From assembly GCA_945878845.1 (NCBI GenBank), contig CAMCUB010000007.1, positions 48,725-112,724 on the forward strand: a stretch of 64,000 nucleotides of DNA. Direction: 5' to 3'. Position numbers and translations under genes: made by a program. The notes beneath the pieces are model-generated. The model was not told the origin of the DNA. It did no database searches and saw only the letters and a program-made list of their open reading frames with translations. Position 1 is the stretch's first letter; each line of letters starts with the position of its first letter. The stretch comes from Erythrobacter sanguineus (GTDB lineage: Bacteria; Pseudomonadota; Alphaproteobacteria; Sphingomonadales; Sphingomonadaceae). This document shows, piece after piece, positions 33,696 through 41,986 of the stretch.

Positions 33696-35542
33696 GCCGC
33701 GAGCCTGCGCCGCGCATGGACCAGCAGCGCCGAGAGTGCCGCCGGCGTCACCCCCGGCACACGGCCCGCCGCCGCCAGCGTCCCCGGCGCGGCCTTAGTC
33801 AGGCGCTCGATCATCTCGTTGGAGAGGCCCGGCACCTCGACATAGGGGAAGTCCGATGGCAGCGGCAGCGCCTCGCTCGCGCGCAGATCGCGCAGCTCGG
33901 AGTCCTGCCGCGCGAGGTAGGGCGCATAGGCGGCATCCTCGGCCATTTCCTCGGCCAGCAGCGGGTCGAGCGCGGTGATCTCGCCCAGCCACGGGGCGAG
34001 CGCCTCGGGGGTGACGCCGTCATAGCGCAACCATTCGGCGAGCGGCTTCTCGCCGTGGTCGCGCCGCACCGGCAGGCCGAGACCGGCAAGTTCGCTGGCG
34101 TGGACCTTCTCGGAATGTTTCACGTGAAACATTTTGCGGGTCTCCTCGCGGCGCTCCCACCACATGCGGCGCTCCTCGCCGATGCAGCCCGCCTCGATGC
34201 CGAGGACCGTCAGGCGCGACGCGGCATTGTTGGCGCGCAGCCGCAGGCGGTATTCGGCGCGGGCGGTGAGCATGCGGTAGGGCTCGGAGACGCCCTGCAG
34301 GGTGAGGTCGTCGACCATCACCGCGATGTAGCTGTTCGCGCGGTCGAGGCTAGGCGCCGCCTTGCCCAAAGCCGCCGCAGCCGCCTCCAGCCCCGCAACC
34401 AGCCCCTGTGCGGCCGCCTCCTCGTAGCCGGTCGTACCGTTGATCTGCCCCGCGCAATAGAGCCCCGGGATCGCCCGCACCTGCAGGTCGGGCGTCAGCG
34501 CGCGCGGGTCGATATGATCATACTCCACAGCATAGCCCGGCTGCACGATCTCGGCGCGCGCGCAGCCCGGCATCGTCCGCACCACCAGCTCCTGCACGTC
34601 CACAGGCAGCGAGGTGCTGATGCCGTTGGGATAGACCATATGCGTGTCCAGCCCCTCGGGCTCGAGGAACACCTGATGCCCCTCGCGGTCGCCGAAGCGG
34701 TGGATCTTGTCCTCGATTGAGGGGCAATAGCGCGGCCCCGCCGCCGCAATCGCGCCCGAGAACAGCGGCGAGCGGTGGAGATTGGCGCGGATCGCGTCAT
34801 GGCCCGCCTGCGTCGTGCGGGTGATCGCGCAGAACACCTGCGGGTTGATGCGACGCTCGGTGAGCGGGGACATGGTCCAGGCCTCCCCATCGGAGGGTTG
34901 CTCCTCGAGCACCGCCCAGTCGATGGTCCGGCCATCCAGACGCGGCGGGGTGCCGGTCTTGAGGCGTGCCATCGGGAGGTCGGCCCCGCGCAGCTGCTGC
35001 GCGAGGCGATGCGCGGCATTCTCGCCAATGCGCCCGCCCTCGAAGCGCTCCTCGCCGCGGAACAGGATGCCGCCGAGGAAGGTGCCGGTGCACAGCACCA
35101 CGCGCGGGGCTTCGAGGATGGTGCCGTCCGCCAGCTCCAGCCCGGCGACCGCCCCACCCTTCAACACCAGCGCGGCGGCCTCGCCCTGCACCAGCGTGAG
35201 GCCCGGTTGCCCGCGCACCGCCGCCTGCACCGCCGCCTTGAACCGCACCCGGTCGGCCTGCACGCGCGGGCCCCACACGGCGCTGCCCTTGGAGCGGTTG
35301 AGCATCCGGTAGTGGATCGCCCCCGCATCCGCCGCGCGGCCCAGCACCCCGTCGAGCGCATCGACCTCGCGCACCAGGTGCCCCTTGCCGAGACCGCCGA
35401 TGGCCGGATTGCAGCTCATCGCGCCGACGGCGGCGAGGTCAAAGCTCACCAACGCCGTGCGCGCGCCCATCCGCGCCGCCGCGCAGGCAGCCTCCACCCC
35501 GGCGTGACCGCCGCCGATGACGAGGACGTCGAAGGATTGCAT
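33692..35542 (-). CDS. mnmG: tRNA uridine-5-carboxymethylaminomethyl enzyme MnmG (GidA)
   Basis: A 616-residue FAD protein that works with MnmE to build cmnm5U34 in tRNAs. FAD motif [21 protein letters not shown] is at the N-terminus, then [53 protein letters not shown] and [18 protein letters not shown]. It contains one perfect parS site read as MFHVKH. The start is the ATG at 35542 ([11 protein letters not shown]), not the track start at 35578. It overlaps rsmG by 4 bp. mnmE lies 205 bp upstream with parS copies in between. Confidence 0.97.
   Translation of the reverse strand: MQSFDVLVIGGGHAGVEAACAAARMGARTALVSFDLAAVGAMSCNPAIGGLGKGHLVREVDALDGVLGRAADAGAIHYRMLNRSKGSAVWGPRVQADRVRFKAAVQAAVRGQPGLTLVQGEAAALVLKGGAVAGLELADGTILEAPRVVLCTGTFLGGILFRGEERFEGGRIGENAAHRLAQQLRGADLPMARLKTGTPPRLDGRTIDWAVLEEQPSDGEAWTMSPLTERRINPQVFCAITRTTQAGHDAIRANLHRSPLFSGAIAAAGPRYCPSIEDKIHRFGDREGHQVFLEPEGLDTHMVYPNGISTSLPVDVQELVVRTMPGCARAEIVQPGYAVEYDHIDPRALTPDLQVRAIPGLYCAGQINGTTGYEEAAAQGLVAGLEAAAAALGKAAPSLDRANSYIAVMVDDLTLQGVSEPYRMLTARAEYRLRLRANNAASRLTVLGIEAGCIGEERRMWWERREETRKMFHVKHSEKVHASELAGLGLPVRRDHGEKPLAEWLRYDGVTPEALAPWLGEITALDPLLAEEMAEDAAYAPYLARQDSELRDLRASEALPLPSDFPYVEVPGLSNEMIERLTKAAPGTLAAAGRVPGVTPAALSALLVHARRRLAA
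34116..34131. promoter_or_regulatory. parS site, perfect, inside mnmG
   Basis: TGTTTCACGTGAAACA within the mnmG reading frame, encoding MFHVKH in a C-terminal insert ([11 protein letters not shown]) that looks like a tolerated linker. Confidence 0.95.
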
Positions 35543-35612
35543 GGGCGGGCAGATAGGGTGCGGGGGGCGAATCGTCAAAGATGATTCGTGGCTGAGCTAG
35601 GGCGCTCAGGAA

Positions 35613-35628
35613 TGTTTCACGTGAAACA
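35613..35628. promoter_or_regulatory. parS site, perfect, intergenic
   Basis: TGTTTCACGTGAAACA in the 204-bp gap between mnmG and mnmE, the first of three closely spaced copies. Confidence 0.95.
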
Positions 35629-35662
35629 TTGGGGGCAGGGTTTGAGCATGGATGAGGCAAAA

Positions 35663-35678
35663 TGTTTCACGTGAAACA
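35663..35678. promoter_or_regulatory. parS site, perfect, intergenic
   Basis: TGTTTCACGTGAAACA, 50 bp from the previous copy (start to start). Confidence 0.95.
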
Positions 35679-35711
35679 TTTGGGTGGGGTCGGAGAAGCG
35701 TGAGCCGCCAA

Positions 35712-35727
35712 TGTTTCACGTAAAACA
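35712..35727. promoter_or_regulatory. parS-like site, one mismatch, intergenic
   Basis: TGTTTCACGTAAAACA, one base off the palindrome (G to A), 49 bp after the previous copy. The regular 49-50 bp spacing is about five helical turns. Confidence 0.8.
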
Positions 35728-35746
35728 TTCAGCGCCGGCGCCCCAC

Positions 35747-37033
35747 TCACTTCCCGATGCAGAACCGCCCAAACAGGGTGTCGAGCATATCCTCGGTCGT
35801 CGCGCGCCCGATCAGCCGGTCGAAGGCGAGGCGCGCGCGGCGCAGTTCCTCCGCGACCAAGAGCGGATCGGACAGGGCCTTCGATGAGCGCAAGGCTTCC
35901 TCCGCTTCCGCAAGCCGGGCGTGCTGGCGGGCATTCAAAGCCGCCTCGCCTGGCTTGGGGAGCGCCGCACGCGCCGCTTCGACCAGCGCGGTCTTGAGCG
36001 CCGCAACCCCCTCGCCCGTCACCGCGGAGAGCGTGAAGCGGGCACCCGGCCTCGCCGCGAAGTCCGGGTGATCGGCCTGCGCAGCGATCTCCCAGGCGCC
36101 TTCCGGCCCCTCGCCCTCGCCCCCCAGCCAAAGCACCGCGTCGGCGCGAGCCAGCGCGCCGCGCGCGCGGTCGATGCCAATCGCCTCGATGGGGTCGGCG
36201 GCCTCACCTTCCCGCAGCCCCGCCGTGTCGACGAAGGTGAAAGGCACGCCGCCGATTGCCACTGCCCGCTCGATCAAGTCGCGCGTCGTTCCCGCGATGG
36301 GCGAGGTGATCGCCGCCTCGCTCTCGACCAGTGCGTTGAACAGGGTCGACTTGCCCGCATTGGGCGGCCCGGCGAGCACCACCCGGACCCCCTCCCCCAG
36401 CCGCTCGGAGCGCGGGCGGGCGAGCCATTCGGCCAGCTCCTCGGCCAGCGCGCCAATGTTCCACGTGAAACATTCGGGGAGATCGGCGGAGTCCTCCTCG
36501 TCCGAGAAATCGAGCACGCCCTCCACCTCGGCCGACAGCACCAGCGCCCGCTCGCGCCACCCTTCAACCTGCCGCGAAAGCGCCCCGCCCGCATTGGCGA
36601 GCGCGGCGGCGCGCTGCAATTCGGTCTCGGCGGAGAGAAGATCGGCCAGCCCTTCGGCCTCGGCGAGGTCGATCCGGCCATTGGCAAAGGCGCGGCGGGT
36701 GAATTCCCCTGGTTCCGCGCGACGTATCCCGCGAAGCGCAGCGAGCGCCCCCTCCACCGCCGCAATCACCGCGCGGCCCCCGTGACAGTGAAATTCAGCG
36801 AGATCCTCACCCGTCGCGGTCGCTGGTCCCGGGAACCACAGCACCAGCGCCTCGTCGAGCAGCGCCCCGTCCGTATCGCGCAACTTGGCCAGCGAGGCCC
36901 GGCGCGGTTCAGGCACCCTCCCCGCCAGCGCCAGCAACGCCTCCCGCGCCGCCGGGCCCGAGACGCGGATCACGCCCACGCCCGCAGGCGGCGCGCCGCT
37001 CGATACCGCGAAGATCGTCTCGGCGGTACTCAC
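35747..37033 (-). CDS. mnmE: tRNA modification GTPase MnmE
   Basis: A 428-residue GTPase, partner of MnmG. The N-terminal tetrahydrofolate-binding domain starts STAETIFAVSSGAPPAGVGV, with FHCHGGRAVIAAV later. The G domain has GPPNAGKSTLFNAL (G1), GTTRD (G2) and DTAGLREGEAADP (G3). The protein ends FGRFCIGK, the required C-terminal Cys motif. The start is uncertain: both candidates are GTG; 37033 gives the usual N-terminus, 37078 overlaps the DUF6489 gene. It contains a parS variant at 36457. Confidence 0.95.
   Translation of the reverse strand: MSTAETIFAVSSGAPPAGVGVIRVSGPAAREALLALAGRVPEPRRASLAKLRDTDGALLDEALVLWFPGPATATGEDLAEFHCHGGRAVIAAVEGALAALRGIRRAEPGEFTRRAFANGRIDLAEAEGLADLLSAETELQRAAALANAGGALSRQVEGWRERALVLSAEVEGVLDFSDEEDSADLPECFTWNIGALAEELAEWLARPRSERLGEGVRVVLAGPPNAGKSTLFNALVESEAAITSPIAGTTRDLIERAVAIGGVPFTFVDTAGLREGEAADPIEAIGIDRARGALARADAVLWLGGEGEGPEGAWEIAAQADHPDFAARPGARFTLSAVTGEGVAALKTALVEAARAALPKPGEAALNARQHARLAEAEEALRSSKALSDPLLVAEELRRARLAFDRLIGRATTEDMLDTLFGRFCIGK
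36457..36472. promoter_or_regulatory. parS site (TGTTCCACGTGAAACA), inside mnmE
   Basis: Fits TGTTNCACGTGAAACA, the degenerate chromosomal parS consensus, with C at the free position. It lies just before the G domain in the mnmE frame. Confidence 0.85.
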
Positions 37034-37037
37034 AGGC

Positions 37038-37310
37038 TCAGTCGGAGGACTTCTTCTTCGACGCCCCAGGAACGCCACCGGCCGCCGCCTTCATCGAGCC
37101 TTCGACAAAGTTCTGGAACAGCTTCATCCCCATCTGCCCCATCGGCGCCAACGCGCTCGCATATTGCTGGAGCTGGTCGGGGTTCGAGACGCCCTGCATC
37201 GCCTTGGTCATGTTCTCGACATAGACATTATTCGCCGCGCTCACATCCGGCAGGCCCATGAAGTTGCGCGCCTCTTCGGGGGTGCAGTCGATTTCGATGG
37301 TGATCTTCAC
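37038..37310 (-). CDS. DUF6489 family protein
   Basis: A 90-residue protein: VKITIEIDCTPEEARNFMGL, then VYVENMTKAMQGVSN and QMGMKLFQNFVEGSMKAAAG, ending in a KKKSSD tail. This short family with its PEEARNFMGLPD segment is confined to Sphingomonadales-like genomes as far as I know. The GTG at 37310 with AGGAG 10 bases upstream is preferred; the track start at 37424 reaches into the divergent hydrolase gene. It lies 4 bp upstream of the likely mnmE start. Function unknown; the helix may oligomerise. Confidence 0.75.
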   Translation of the reverse strand: MKITIEIDCTPEEARNFMGLPDVSAANNVYVENMTKAMQGVSNPDQLQQYASALAPMGQMGMKLFQNFVEGSMKAAAGGVPGASKKKSSD

Positions 37311-37404
37311 GGGCGCTGGTCTCCTCTCCTGCGTCTCCCCCCTCATTTGCGCTTGGCACGCCCGCAAGGCAAGGGATAGACCTAGGGCCAAAGGAGAGAC
37401 CCCC

Positions 37405-38103
37405 GTGAGCCTCAATGAAACCATCCCCCCGCTTGAAGGTGACGCGAGCTTCGCCGCCTATGTCGCCAAGCCCGCAGGGAGCCCGCGCGGTGCAATCATC
37501 GTCATCCAGGAGATCTTCGGGGTGAACCCCGGCATCCGCCAGAAGTGCGACAAGCTGGCGGCCGAGGGCTACCTCGCCGTCGCGCCCGATCTGTTCTGGC
37601 GGATCGAACCGGGCATCGAGCTCGATCCCGATGTCGAGCCCGAATTCCAGCGCGCGCTTGGCCTGTTCGGGGAGTTCGACCAGGACGCCGGAATCCGCGA
37701 TATCGAGGCGACCATCCACCACATCCGCCGCACCCTCGGCGTCGAGAAGGTCGGCTGCGTCGGCTACTGCCTTGGCGGGCGGCTCGCCTATATGACCGCT
37801 GCGCGCACCGATATTGATGCGAGCGTCGGCTATTACGGCGTCGGCATCGACGGGCTGCTCCACGAGAAGCACGCGATTGCGCATCCGCTAATGCTCCACA
37901 TCCCGACGAACGACGGCTTTGTTCCACGTGAAACACAGGCGGCGATGCATGAGGGGCTTGGCGATCACCCCAAGGTGACGCTGCACGACTACGAAGGGCT
38001 CGACCACGGCTTCGCCACCGAGCACGGCAAGCGCCGCCACGAGGAGGCAGCCAACCTCGCCGACGGGCGCACCGCCGCATTCTTCGCGCAAGCTCTCGGG
38101 TGA
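37405..38103 (+). CDS. Dienelactone hydrolase family protein
   Basis: A 232-residue alpha/beta hydrolase. GAIIVIQEIFGVNPGIRQKC is the oxyanion side, VGCVGYCLGGRLAYMTAA has the nucleophile Cys in the G-x-C-x-G elbow, and LHDYEGLDHGFATEHGKRRH supplies the catalytic His. The Cys-Asp-His triad is thus complete. The family opens dienelactones and related esters; the natural substrate here is unknown. GTG start at 37405 with AAGGAGAG upstream. It carries a parS variant at 37920, read as VPRET. The next gene overlaps its stop by one base. Confidence 0.92.
   Translation: MSLNETIPPLEGDASFAAYVAKPAGSPRGAIIVIQEIFGVNPGIRQKCDKLAAEGYLAVAPDLFWRIEPGIELDPDVEPEFQRALGLFGEFDQDAGIRDIEATIHHIRRTLGVEKVGCVGYCLGGRLAYMTAARTDIDASVGYYGVGIDGLLHEKHAIAHPLMLHIPTNDGFVPRETQAAMHEGLGDHPKVTLHDYEGLDHGFATEHGKRRHEEAANLADGRTAAFFAQALG
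37920..37935. promoter_or_regulatory. parS site (TGTTCCACGTGAAACA), inside dienelactone hydrolase gene
   Basis: The most origin-proximal copy, about 5.1 kb from the putative oriC and on the plus-strand gene side. Matches TGTTNCACGTGAAACA fully. Confidence 0.85.
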
Positions 38104-38726
38104 TGCGTCCCCGCGCCGCCCTCTTCGTGCTCGCACTGGTCGCAGCACCGGTGGCCGCGCAGGTCGGGCCGCCGCAGTCCGACCTTGCCGAAGGCGAGAC
38201 GGTCGAGGTCGAATACAATGCCGACTTCAATGGCGATGGCCATTGGGATGTCGCCTATGTCGTGCGGGCCGAAGACCGGCGGGAATTGCGGGTCGCGACG
38301 ACAATCATCACCGAGGTCGAAATCGGCGAGAACCCGCCGCAGGTGCTCGCGCTCGATCCCGACCCGCTCGGCGATGCGGTGCTCAAGCTCAAGGGCAATG
38401 TGCTGGTGCTGGAAGAACTGACAGGCGGCACCACGGCGACCTTCAGCACCCACCGCTTCCGCTGGGACGCCAAGCTGCAAGCGATGCGGCTGATCGGGCT
38501 CGACGCGACGCTCTACAGCCGTACCTTCGCGCATGACGGGATGAAGGCGAGCTGGAACCTGCTCACCGGCGACTTCACCAGCCACACGCTGAAGCTGCGG
38601 GGCGGTGACAGCGACATCGCCTATGACGAGGTCGACAAGAGGCGCAAAAAGAAGCGCAGCGCGCCAGTGCGGCTCGAACAATCCCCGACCGGGGATGACT
38701 TGCTCGGGTGGCCGGGCGGATCTTGA
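38103..38726 (+). CDS. Secreted hypothetical protein with an FG-GAP-like motif
   Basis: A 207-residue protein with signal peptide ALFVLALVAAPVAAQ. The mature part contains YNADFNGDGHWDVAYVVRAED, an Asp/Asn/Gly loop like those of calcium-binding FG-GAP/VCBS repeats, then beta-rich sequence and a basic stretch (KRRKKKRSAP). It may be a one-repeat periplasmic protein. The ATG overlaps the hydrolase stop by one base. No named family recognised. Confidence 0.7.
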   Translation: MRPRAALFVLALVAAPVAAQVGPPQSDLAEGETVEVEYNADFNGDGHWDVAYVVRAEDRRELRVATTIITEVEIGENPPQVLALDPDPLGDAVLKLKGNVLVLEELTGGTTATFSTHRFRWDAKLQAMRLIGLDATLYSRTFAHDGMKASWNLLTGDFTSHTLKLRGGDSDIAYDEVDKRRKKKRSAPVRLEQSPTGDDLLGWPGGS

Positions 38727-38739
38727 GGGGAGGATGGAA

Positions 38740-39141
38740 ATGACCACTGCACACGCAGGCCTTGCCAAGTGGCACGCCTATATGGAGCACGGCAGCGATC
38801 CTGCGCTGCTCGCCGAGCTGCTGGCAGAGGATGCGGTGTTCCACTCGCCGGTGGTGCACACCCCGCAGGCCGGCAAGGCGATCGTCATGGCCTATCTCGT
38901 CGCCGCGGCCCATGTGCTCGGCAACGACTCGTTCCGCTATGTCCGCGAGTTGGTGGACGGGGACAACATGATGCTCGAATTCGTCACCGAGCTTGACGGG
39001 ATCGCCATCAACGGCGTCGACATCATCCGGTTCAATGAAGACGGAAAGATCATTGATTTCAAGGTAATGGTGCGGCCCTTGAAGGCGATCAACAAAGTCT
39101 GGGAGATGATGGGCGCGCAACTCCAGAAGGCGAAAGGCTGA
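38740..39141 (+). CDS. Nuclear transport factor 2-like (SnoaL-fold) protein
   Basis: A 133-residue single-domain protein with the NTF2 pattern: LAKWHAYMEHGSDPALLAEL as the first helices, DAVFHSPVVHTPQAGKAIV as the cone strand, then MMLEFVTELDGIAINGVDII and FNEDGKIIDFKVMVRPL. These small cavities can be enzymes, binders or regulators. The ATG at 38740 has GGGGAGG at good spacing; 38734 is possible. Its 3' end overlaps the convergent BLUF gene by 53 bp. Confidence 0.82.
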   Translation: MTTAHAGLAKWHAYMEHGSDPALLAELLAEDAVFHSPVVHTPQAGKAIVMAYLVAAAHVLGNDSFRYVRELVDGDNMMLEFVTELDGIAINGVDIIRFNEDGKIIDFKVMVRPLKAINKVWEMMGAQLQKAKG

Positions 39142-39547
39142 TCGTATCGTGCGCGGTGAAACCCGCGACGAAGAAATCGCGAACGGTTTCCCCGATCAAC
39201 CGCGACAGCGGGGTCGGAGGCGCCTCGTCAAGCAGGGCCATCGCCTTGCCAATGGTCCGCTCGTTGAAATAGCGCATCGCCCATTGCGGGAAGCTCGCCG
39301 CGGCGATCGAACGCTCGTCGATGATCTCGAGCCCGGTGTGGCGTGGGTCGCACCGGATCTTCTCCAACACCGAGAACAGTCTCCACGTCGGCCCTTCGAG
39401 AACCTGGAGCAGTCGGTTGTCCGATTGCAGCAGGACGCCCGAAAGCCCGTGCCTTTCGTTTGCCGCGCGGGCGTGAAACAGCAGTCGGAACAGCTCGGCT
39501 TGATCCAGCTCCGGCGCTGCAAGGCTGCGATAGATGATACGGCGCAA
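39089..39547 (-). CDS. BLUF-domain blue-light sensor protein (BLUF-1)
   Basis: A short BLUF protein of about 152 residues. LRRIIYRSLAAPELDQAELF starts the flavin-binding fold with the photoactive Tyr in IIYRS. HARAANERHGLSGVLLQSDN brings the Asn, and NRLLQVLEGPTWRLF the Gln of the photocycle, followed by SFPQWAMRYFNER in the cap. No output domain is fused, so it signals by protein contacts. The start is ambiguous: a TTG at 39547 has AGGAGG eight bases upstream and gives the standard N-terminus; the track start is 39583. A second BLUF gene lies just upstream. Confidence 0.88.
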   Translation of the reverse strand: MRRIIYRSLAAPELDQAELFRLLFHARAANERHGLSGVLLQSDNRLLQVLEGPTWRLFSVLEKIRCDPRHTGLEIIDERSIAAASFPQWAMRYFNERTIGKAMALLDEAPPTPLSRLIGETVRDFFVAGFTAHDTISLSPSGVARPSSPRLC

Positions 39548-39635
39548 GACGGTGCCCTCCTTTCCAAGAAGGGCAGGATACAAGAGCAGCCACCAGAAGA
39601 GCTTTAGCCCTTCCCGCAGGGTTTTCCCCTAGGGC

Positions 39636-40028
39636 TCAGTTCAGCACCGCGAAATTGACGATCATCTTGCGCACCTCGGGGTCGAGTCCGGACGGCAGAT
39701 CGCGCTCGAGCATGTCGCGGCGGGACTCGATGCTTTCGGCGATCAGCACGCGCTTCATCGCCCAATCGGGGCAGGCGCGCGCTTGGATGCCGCGGCGGTC
39801 GAGCACCGAGACGCCCGCGTGGCGCGGGTCGGCGGTGATGGTCTCCATCAGCGCGGCGACCTCTCTCTCCTCGCCTTCCAGCAATTGCAGGAAGTTGCGG
39901 CCGTTGAACAGCAGCAGCCCGGTGATCCCGCGCACCGGATTGTTGCGCGCGCTGGCGGCGAGGATGGCGTCGACCTCCTCGCGCAGCAGGGTCGGCGCGG
40001 TGCTGATGTAGAGATACTGGCTGAGCAC
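39636..40028 (-). CDS. BLUF-domain blue-light sensor protein (BLUF-2)
   Basis: A 130-residue stand-alone BLUF protein. SQYLYISTAPTLLREEVDAI has the photoactive Tyr, SARNNPVRGITGLLLFNGRN the Asn, and NFLQLLEGEEREVAALMETI the Gln; ACPDWAMKRV forms the cap. All key flavin contacts look intact. It lies 88 bp upstream of BLUF-1 on the same strand and 45 bp after rho, so all three could share a transcript. The two BLUF proteins differ enough to suggest old divergence. Confidence 0.9.
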   Translation of the reverse strand: MLSQYLYISTAPTLLREEVDAILAASARNNPVRGITGLLLFNGRNFLQLLEGEEREVAALMETITADPRHAGVSVLDRRGIQARACPDWAMKRVLIAESIESRRDMLERDLPSGLDPEVRKMIVNFAVLN

Positions 40029-40073
40029 GTATTCCCGTCCGTCCGTTGGCGGCCCGACCCCTCCGCCCTTTGC

Positions 40074-41339
40074 TTACTGGTTCATCGTCGCGAAGAAATC
40101 TTCGTTGGTCTTGGAATCCTTCATCTTGTCGAGCAAGAATTCCATCGCGTCCACGGTGCCCATCTGCATCAGGATGCGGCGCAGCACCCACATCTTGCTG
40201 AGATTGTCCTTGGCGACCAGCAGCTCTTCCTTGCGGGTGCCGGACTTGCCGACATCCAGCGCGGGGAAGATGCGCTTGTCGGAAACCTTGCGGTCGAGCA
40301 CGATTTCCGAGTTACCGGTGCCCTTGAACTCTTCGAAGATAACCTCGTCCATGCGGCTGCCGGTGTCGATCAGCGCGGTGGCGATGATGGAGAGCGAGCC
40401 GCCTTCCTCGATATTGCGCGCCGCGCCGAAGAAGCGCTTGGGGCGCTGGAGCGCGTTGGCATCCACACCGCCGGTCAGCACCTTGCCCGAGGATGGCACC
40501 ACGGTGTTGTAGGCGCGGCCCAGACGGGTGATCGAATCGAGCAGGATGACGACGTCACGCTTGTGCTCGACGAGGCGCTTGGCCTTCTCGATCACCATCT
40601 CGGCGACCTGCACGTGGCGGCCGGCGGGCTCGTCAAAGGTCGAGGAGATCACCTCGCCCTTCACCGAGCGCTGCATGTCGGTGACTTCCTCGGGGCGCTC
40701 GTCGACCAGCAGGACGATCAGGAACACCTCGGGGTGGTTGTCGGTGATCGCCTTGGCGATGTTCTGCAGCAGCACGGTCTTACCGGTGCGCGGCGGGGCG
40801 ACGATCAGCGCGCGCTGGCCCTTGCCCTGCGGGGCGATGATGTCGATCACCCGCGCGCTCTTGTCCTTGACCGTCGGGTCGAGCGTATCGAGGCTCAGCT
40901 TCTGGTCGGGATAGAGCGGGGTGAGATTGTCGAAATTGGTGCGCAGGCGAACCGCGTCGGGATCGTCGAAATTAACCTTGGCGAGGCTGGTCAGCGCGAA
41001 GTAGCGCTCGCCATCGCGGGGGGCGCGGATCTCGCCTTCGACGGTGTCACCGGTGCGCAGGCCCCAGCGGCGGACCTGATTGGGCGAAAGGTAGATGTCG
41101 TCCGGGCCGGCGAGGTAGTTGGCCTCGGGCGAGCGCAGGAAGCCGAAGCCATCCTGCAGCACCTCGATGGTGCCGATGCCCATGATCTTTTCTTCGTATT
41201 CCTCGTCCTCGGCGAGCTCGCGCAGGATCGAGAACAGCAGATCCTGCCGCCGCATGGTCGAGGCGCCCTCGACGCCCAGCTCTTCCGCCATCGCGACCAG
41301 TTCGGCCGGGGTCTTTCGCTTGAGGTCTTTCAAATGCAT
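40074..41339 (-). CDS. rho: Transcription termination factor Rho
   Basis: A 421-residue hexameric RNA helicase that ends transcription. The N-terminal Rho domain starts [20 protein letters not shown], the OB fold has [20 protein letters not shown], Walker A is [16 protein letters not shown], and Walker B, Q-loop and R-loop follow ([33 protein letters not shown]). Normal length. It is downstream of hemE-hemJ with a 199-bp leader that has no gene and may host Rho autoregulation, as known in other bacteria (inference). Confidence 0.98.
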   Translation of the reverse strand: MHLKDLKRKTPAELVAMAEELGVEGASTMRRQDLLFSILRELAEDEEYEEKIMGIGTIEVLQDGFGFLRSPEANYLAGPDDIYLSPNQVRRWGLRTGDTVEGEIRAPRDGERYFALTSLAKVNFDDPDAVRLRTNFDNLTPLYPDQKLSLDTLDPTVKDKSARVIDIIAPQGKGQRALIVAPPRTGKTVLLQNIAKAITDNHPEVFLIVLLVDERPEEVTDMQRSVKGEVISSTFDEPAGRHVQVAEMVIEKAKRLVEHKRDVVILLDSITRLGRAYNTVVPSSGKVLTGGVDANALQRPKRFFGAARNIEEGGSLSIIATALIDTGSRMDEVIFEEFKGTGNSEIVLDRKVSDKRIFPALDVGKSGTRKEELLVAKDNLSKMWVLRRILMQMGTVDAMEFLLDKMKDSKTNEDFFATMNQ

Positions 41340-41538
41340 TTTTGTGGTGTTCCGAAAGTCTTGAAGTGGCCGGTGGGTCAGTGCCGCCCTTGGCAGGCGG
41401 TGCCCCTTATGGACGGGGCTGGGCTTGGAGAAAGCAGACCATGCGGGAGCGGTTTGGCGCTCCGGTACCGGATAGGTTGTCAGGAAATAGGGGCGCGGCC
41501 GCGCAAGGTCAATCGGCGATTGCGCGCGGCCCCCCCGG

Positions 41539-41982
41539 TCAGAAGGGCTTGAGGTAGACCAGCAAGACGATGAGGATCAGCAGCACGCCCGGCACCTCGC
41601 CGATCATCCGCAGCGTCTTTTCGCTCAGCGGCCGCTCGCCGCGCGCCATCTTCTTGGTCTGGCCGACCAGCCAGCCGTGATAGGCGGTCAGCCCCAGCAC
41701 CAGCGTCAGCTTGGCATGGAGCCAGCCCGAGGCGAACCAGCCGCCGCTATAGGCCATCGAGAGCCCCAGCACCCAGACGATGATCATCGCAGGCGTGAGG
41801 ATGATCTTGCGGAGTTTCCCCATCCGCTCGGCCCACTTGGCCTCGCCCGGCGAGCCGGGTTCGTGGTCGAGCATGTAGATGCACTGGCGAGGGAGCATGA
41901 ACAGGCCCGCCAGCCAGAACACCATGAAGATCACATGCCCCGACTTGAGGAACAGGTAGATCGAGGAGAGCAGTTCCTGCAT
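41539..41982 (-). CDS. hemJ: Protoporphyrinogen oxidase HemJ
   Basis: A 147-residue integral membrane protein of the HemJ/UPF0093 type with four hydrophobic helices: [20 protein letters not shown] (with the essential first His), [27 protein letters not shown] and [20 protein letters not shown] (further conserved His/Lys). HemJ oxidises protoporphyrinogen IX to protoporphyrin IX, the penultimate heme step, in organisms without HemG/HemY. It starts 4 bp after hemE, which fits a heme role. Confidence 0.94.
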   Translation of the reverse strand: MQELLSSIYLFLKSGHVIFMVFWLAGLFMLPRQCIYMLDHEPGSPGEAKWAERMGKLRKIILTPAMIIVWVLGLSMAYSGGWFASGWLHAKLTLVLGLTAYHGWLVGQTKKMARGERPLSEKTLRMIGEVPGVLLILIVLLVYLKPF

Positions 41983-41986
41983 CAGA

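Noticed and set aside
39783-41552. 589-aa plus-strand ORF opposite rho
   Set aside because: Shadow of rho and BLUF-2; rho motifs are unambiguous.
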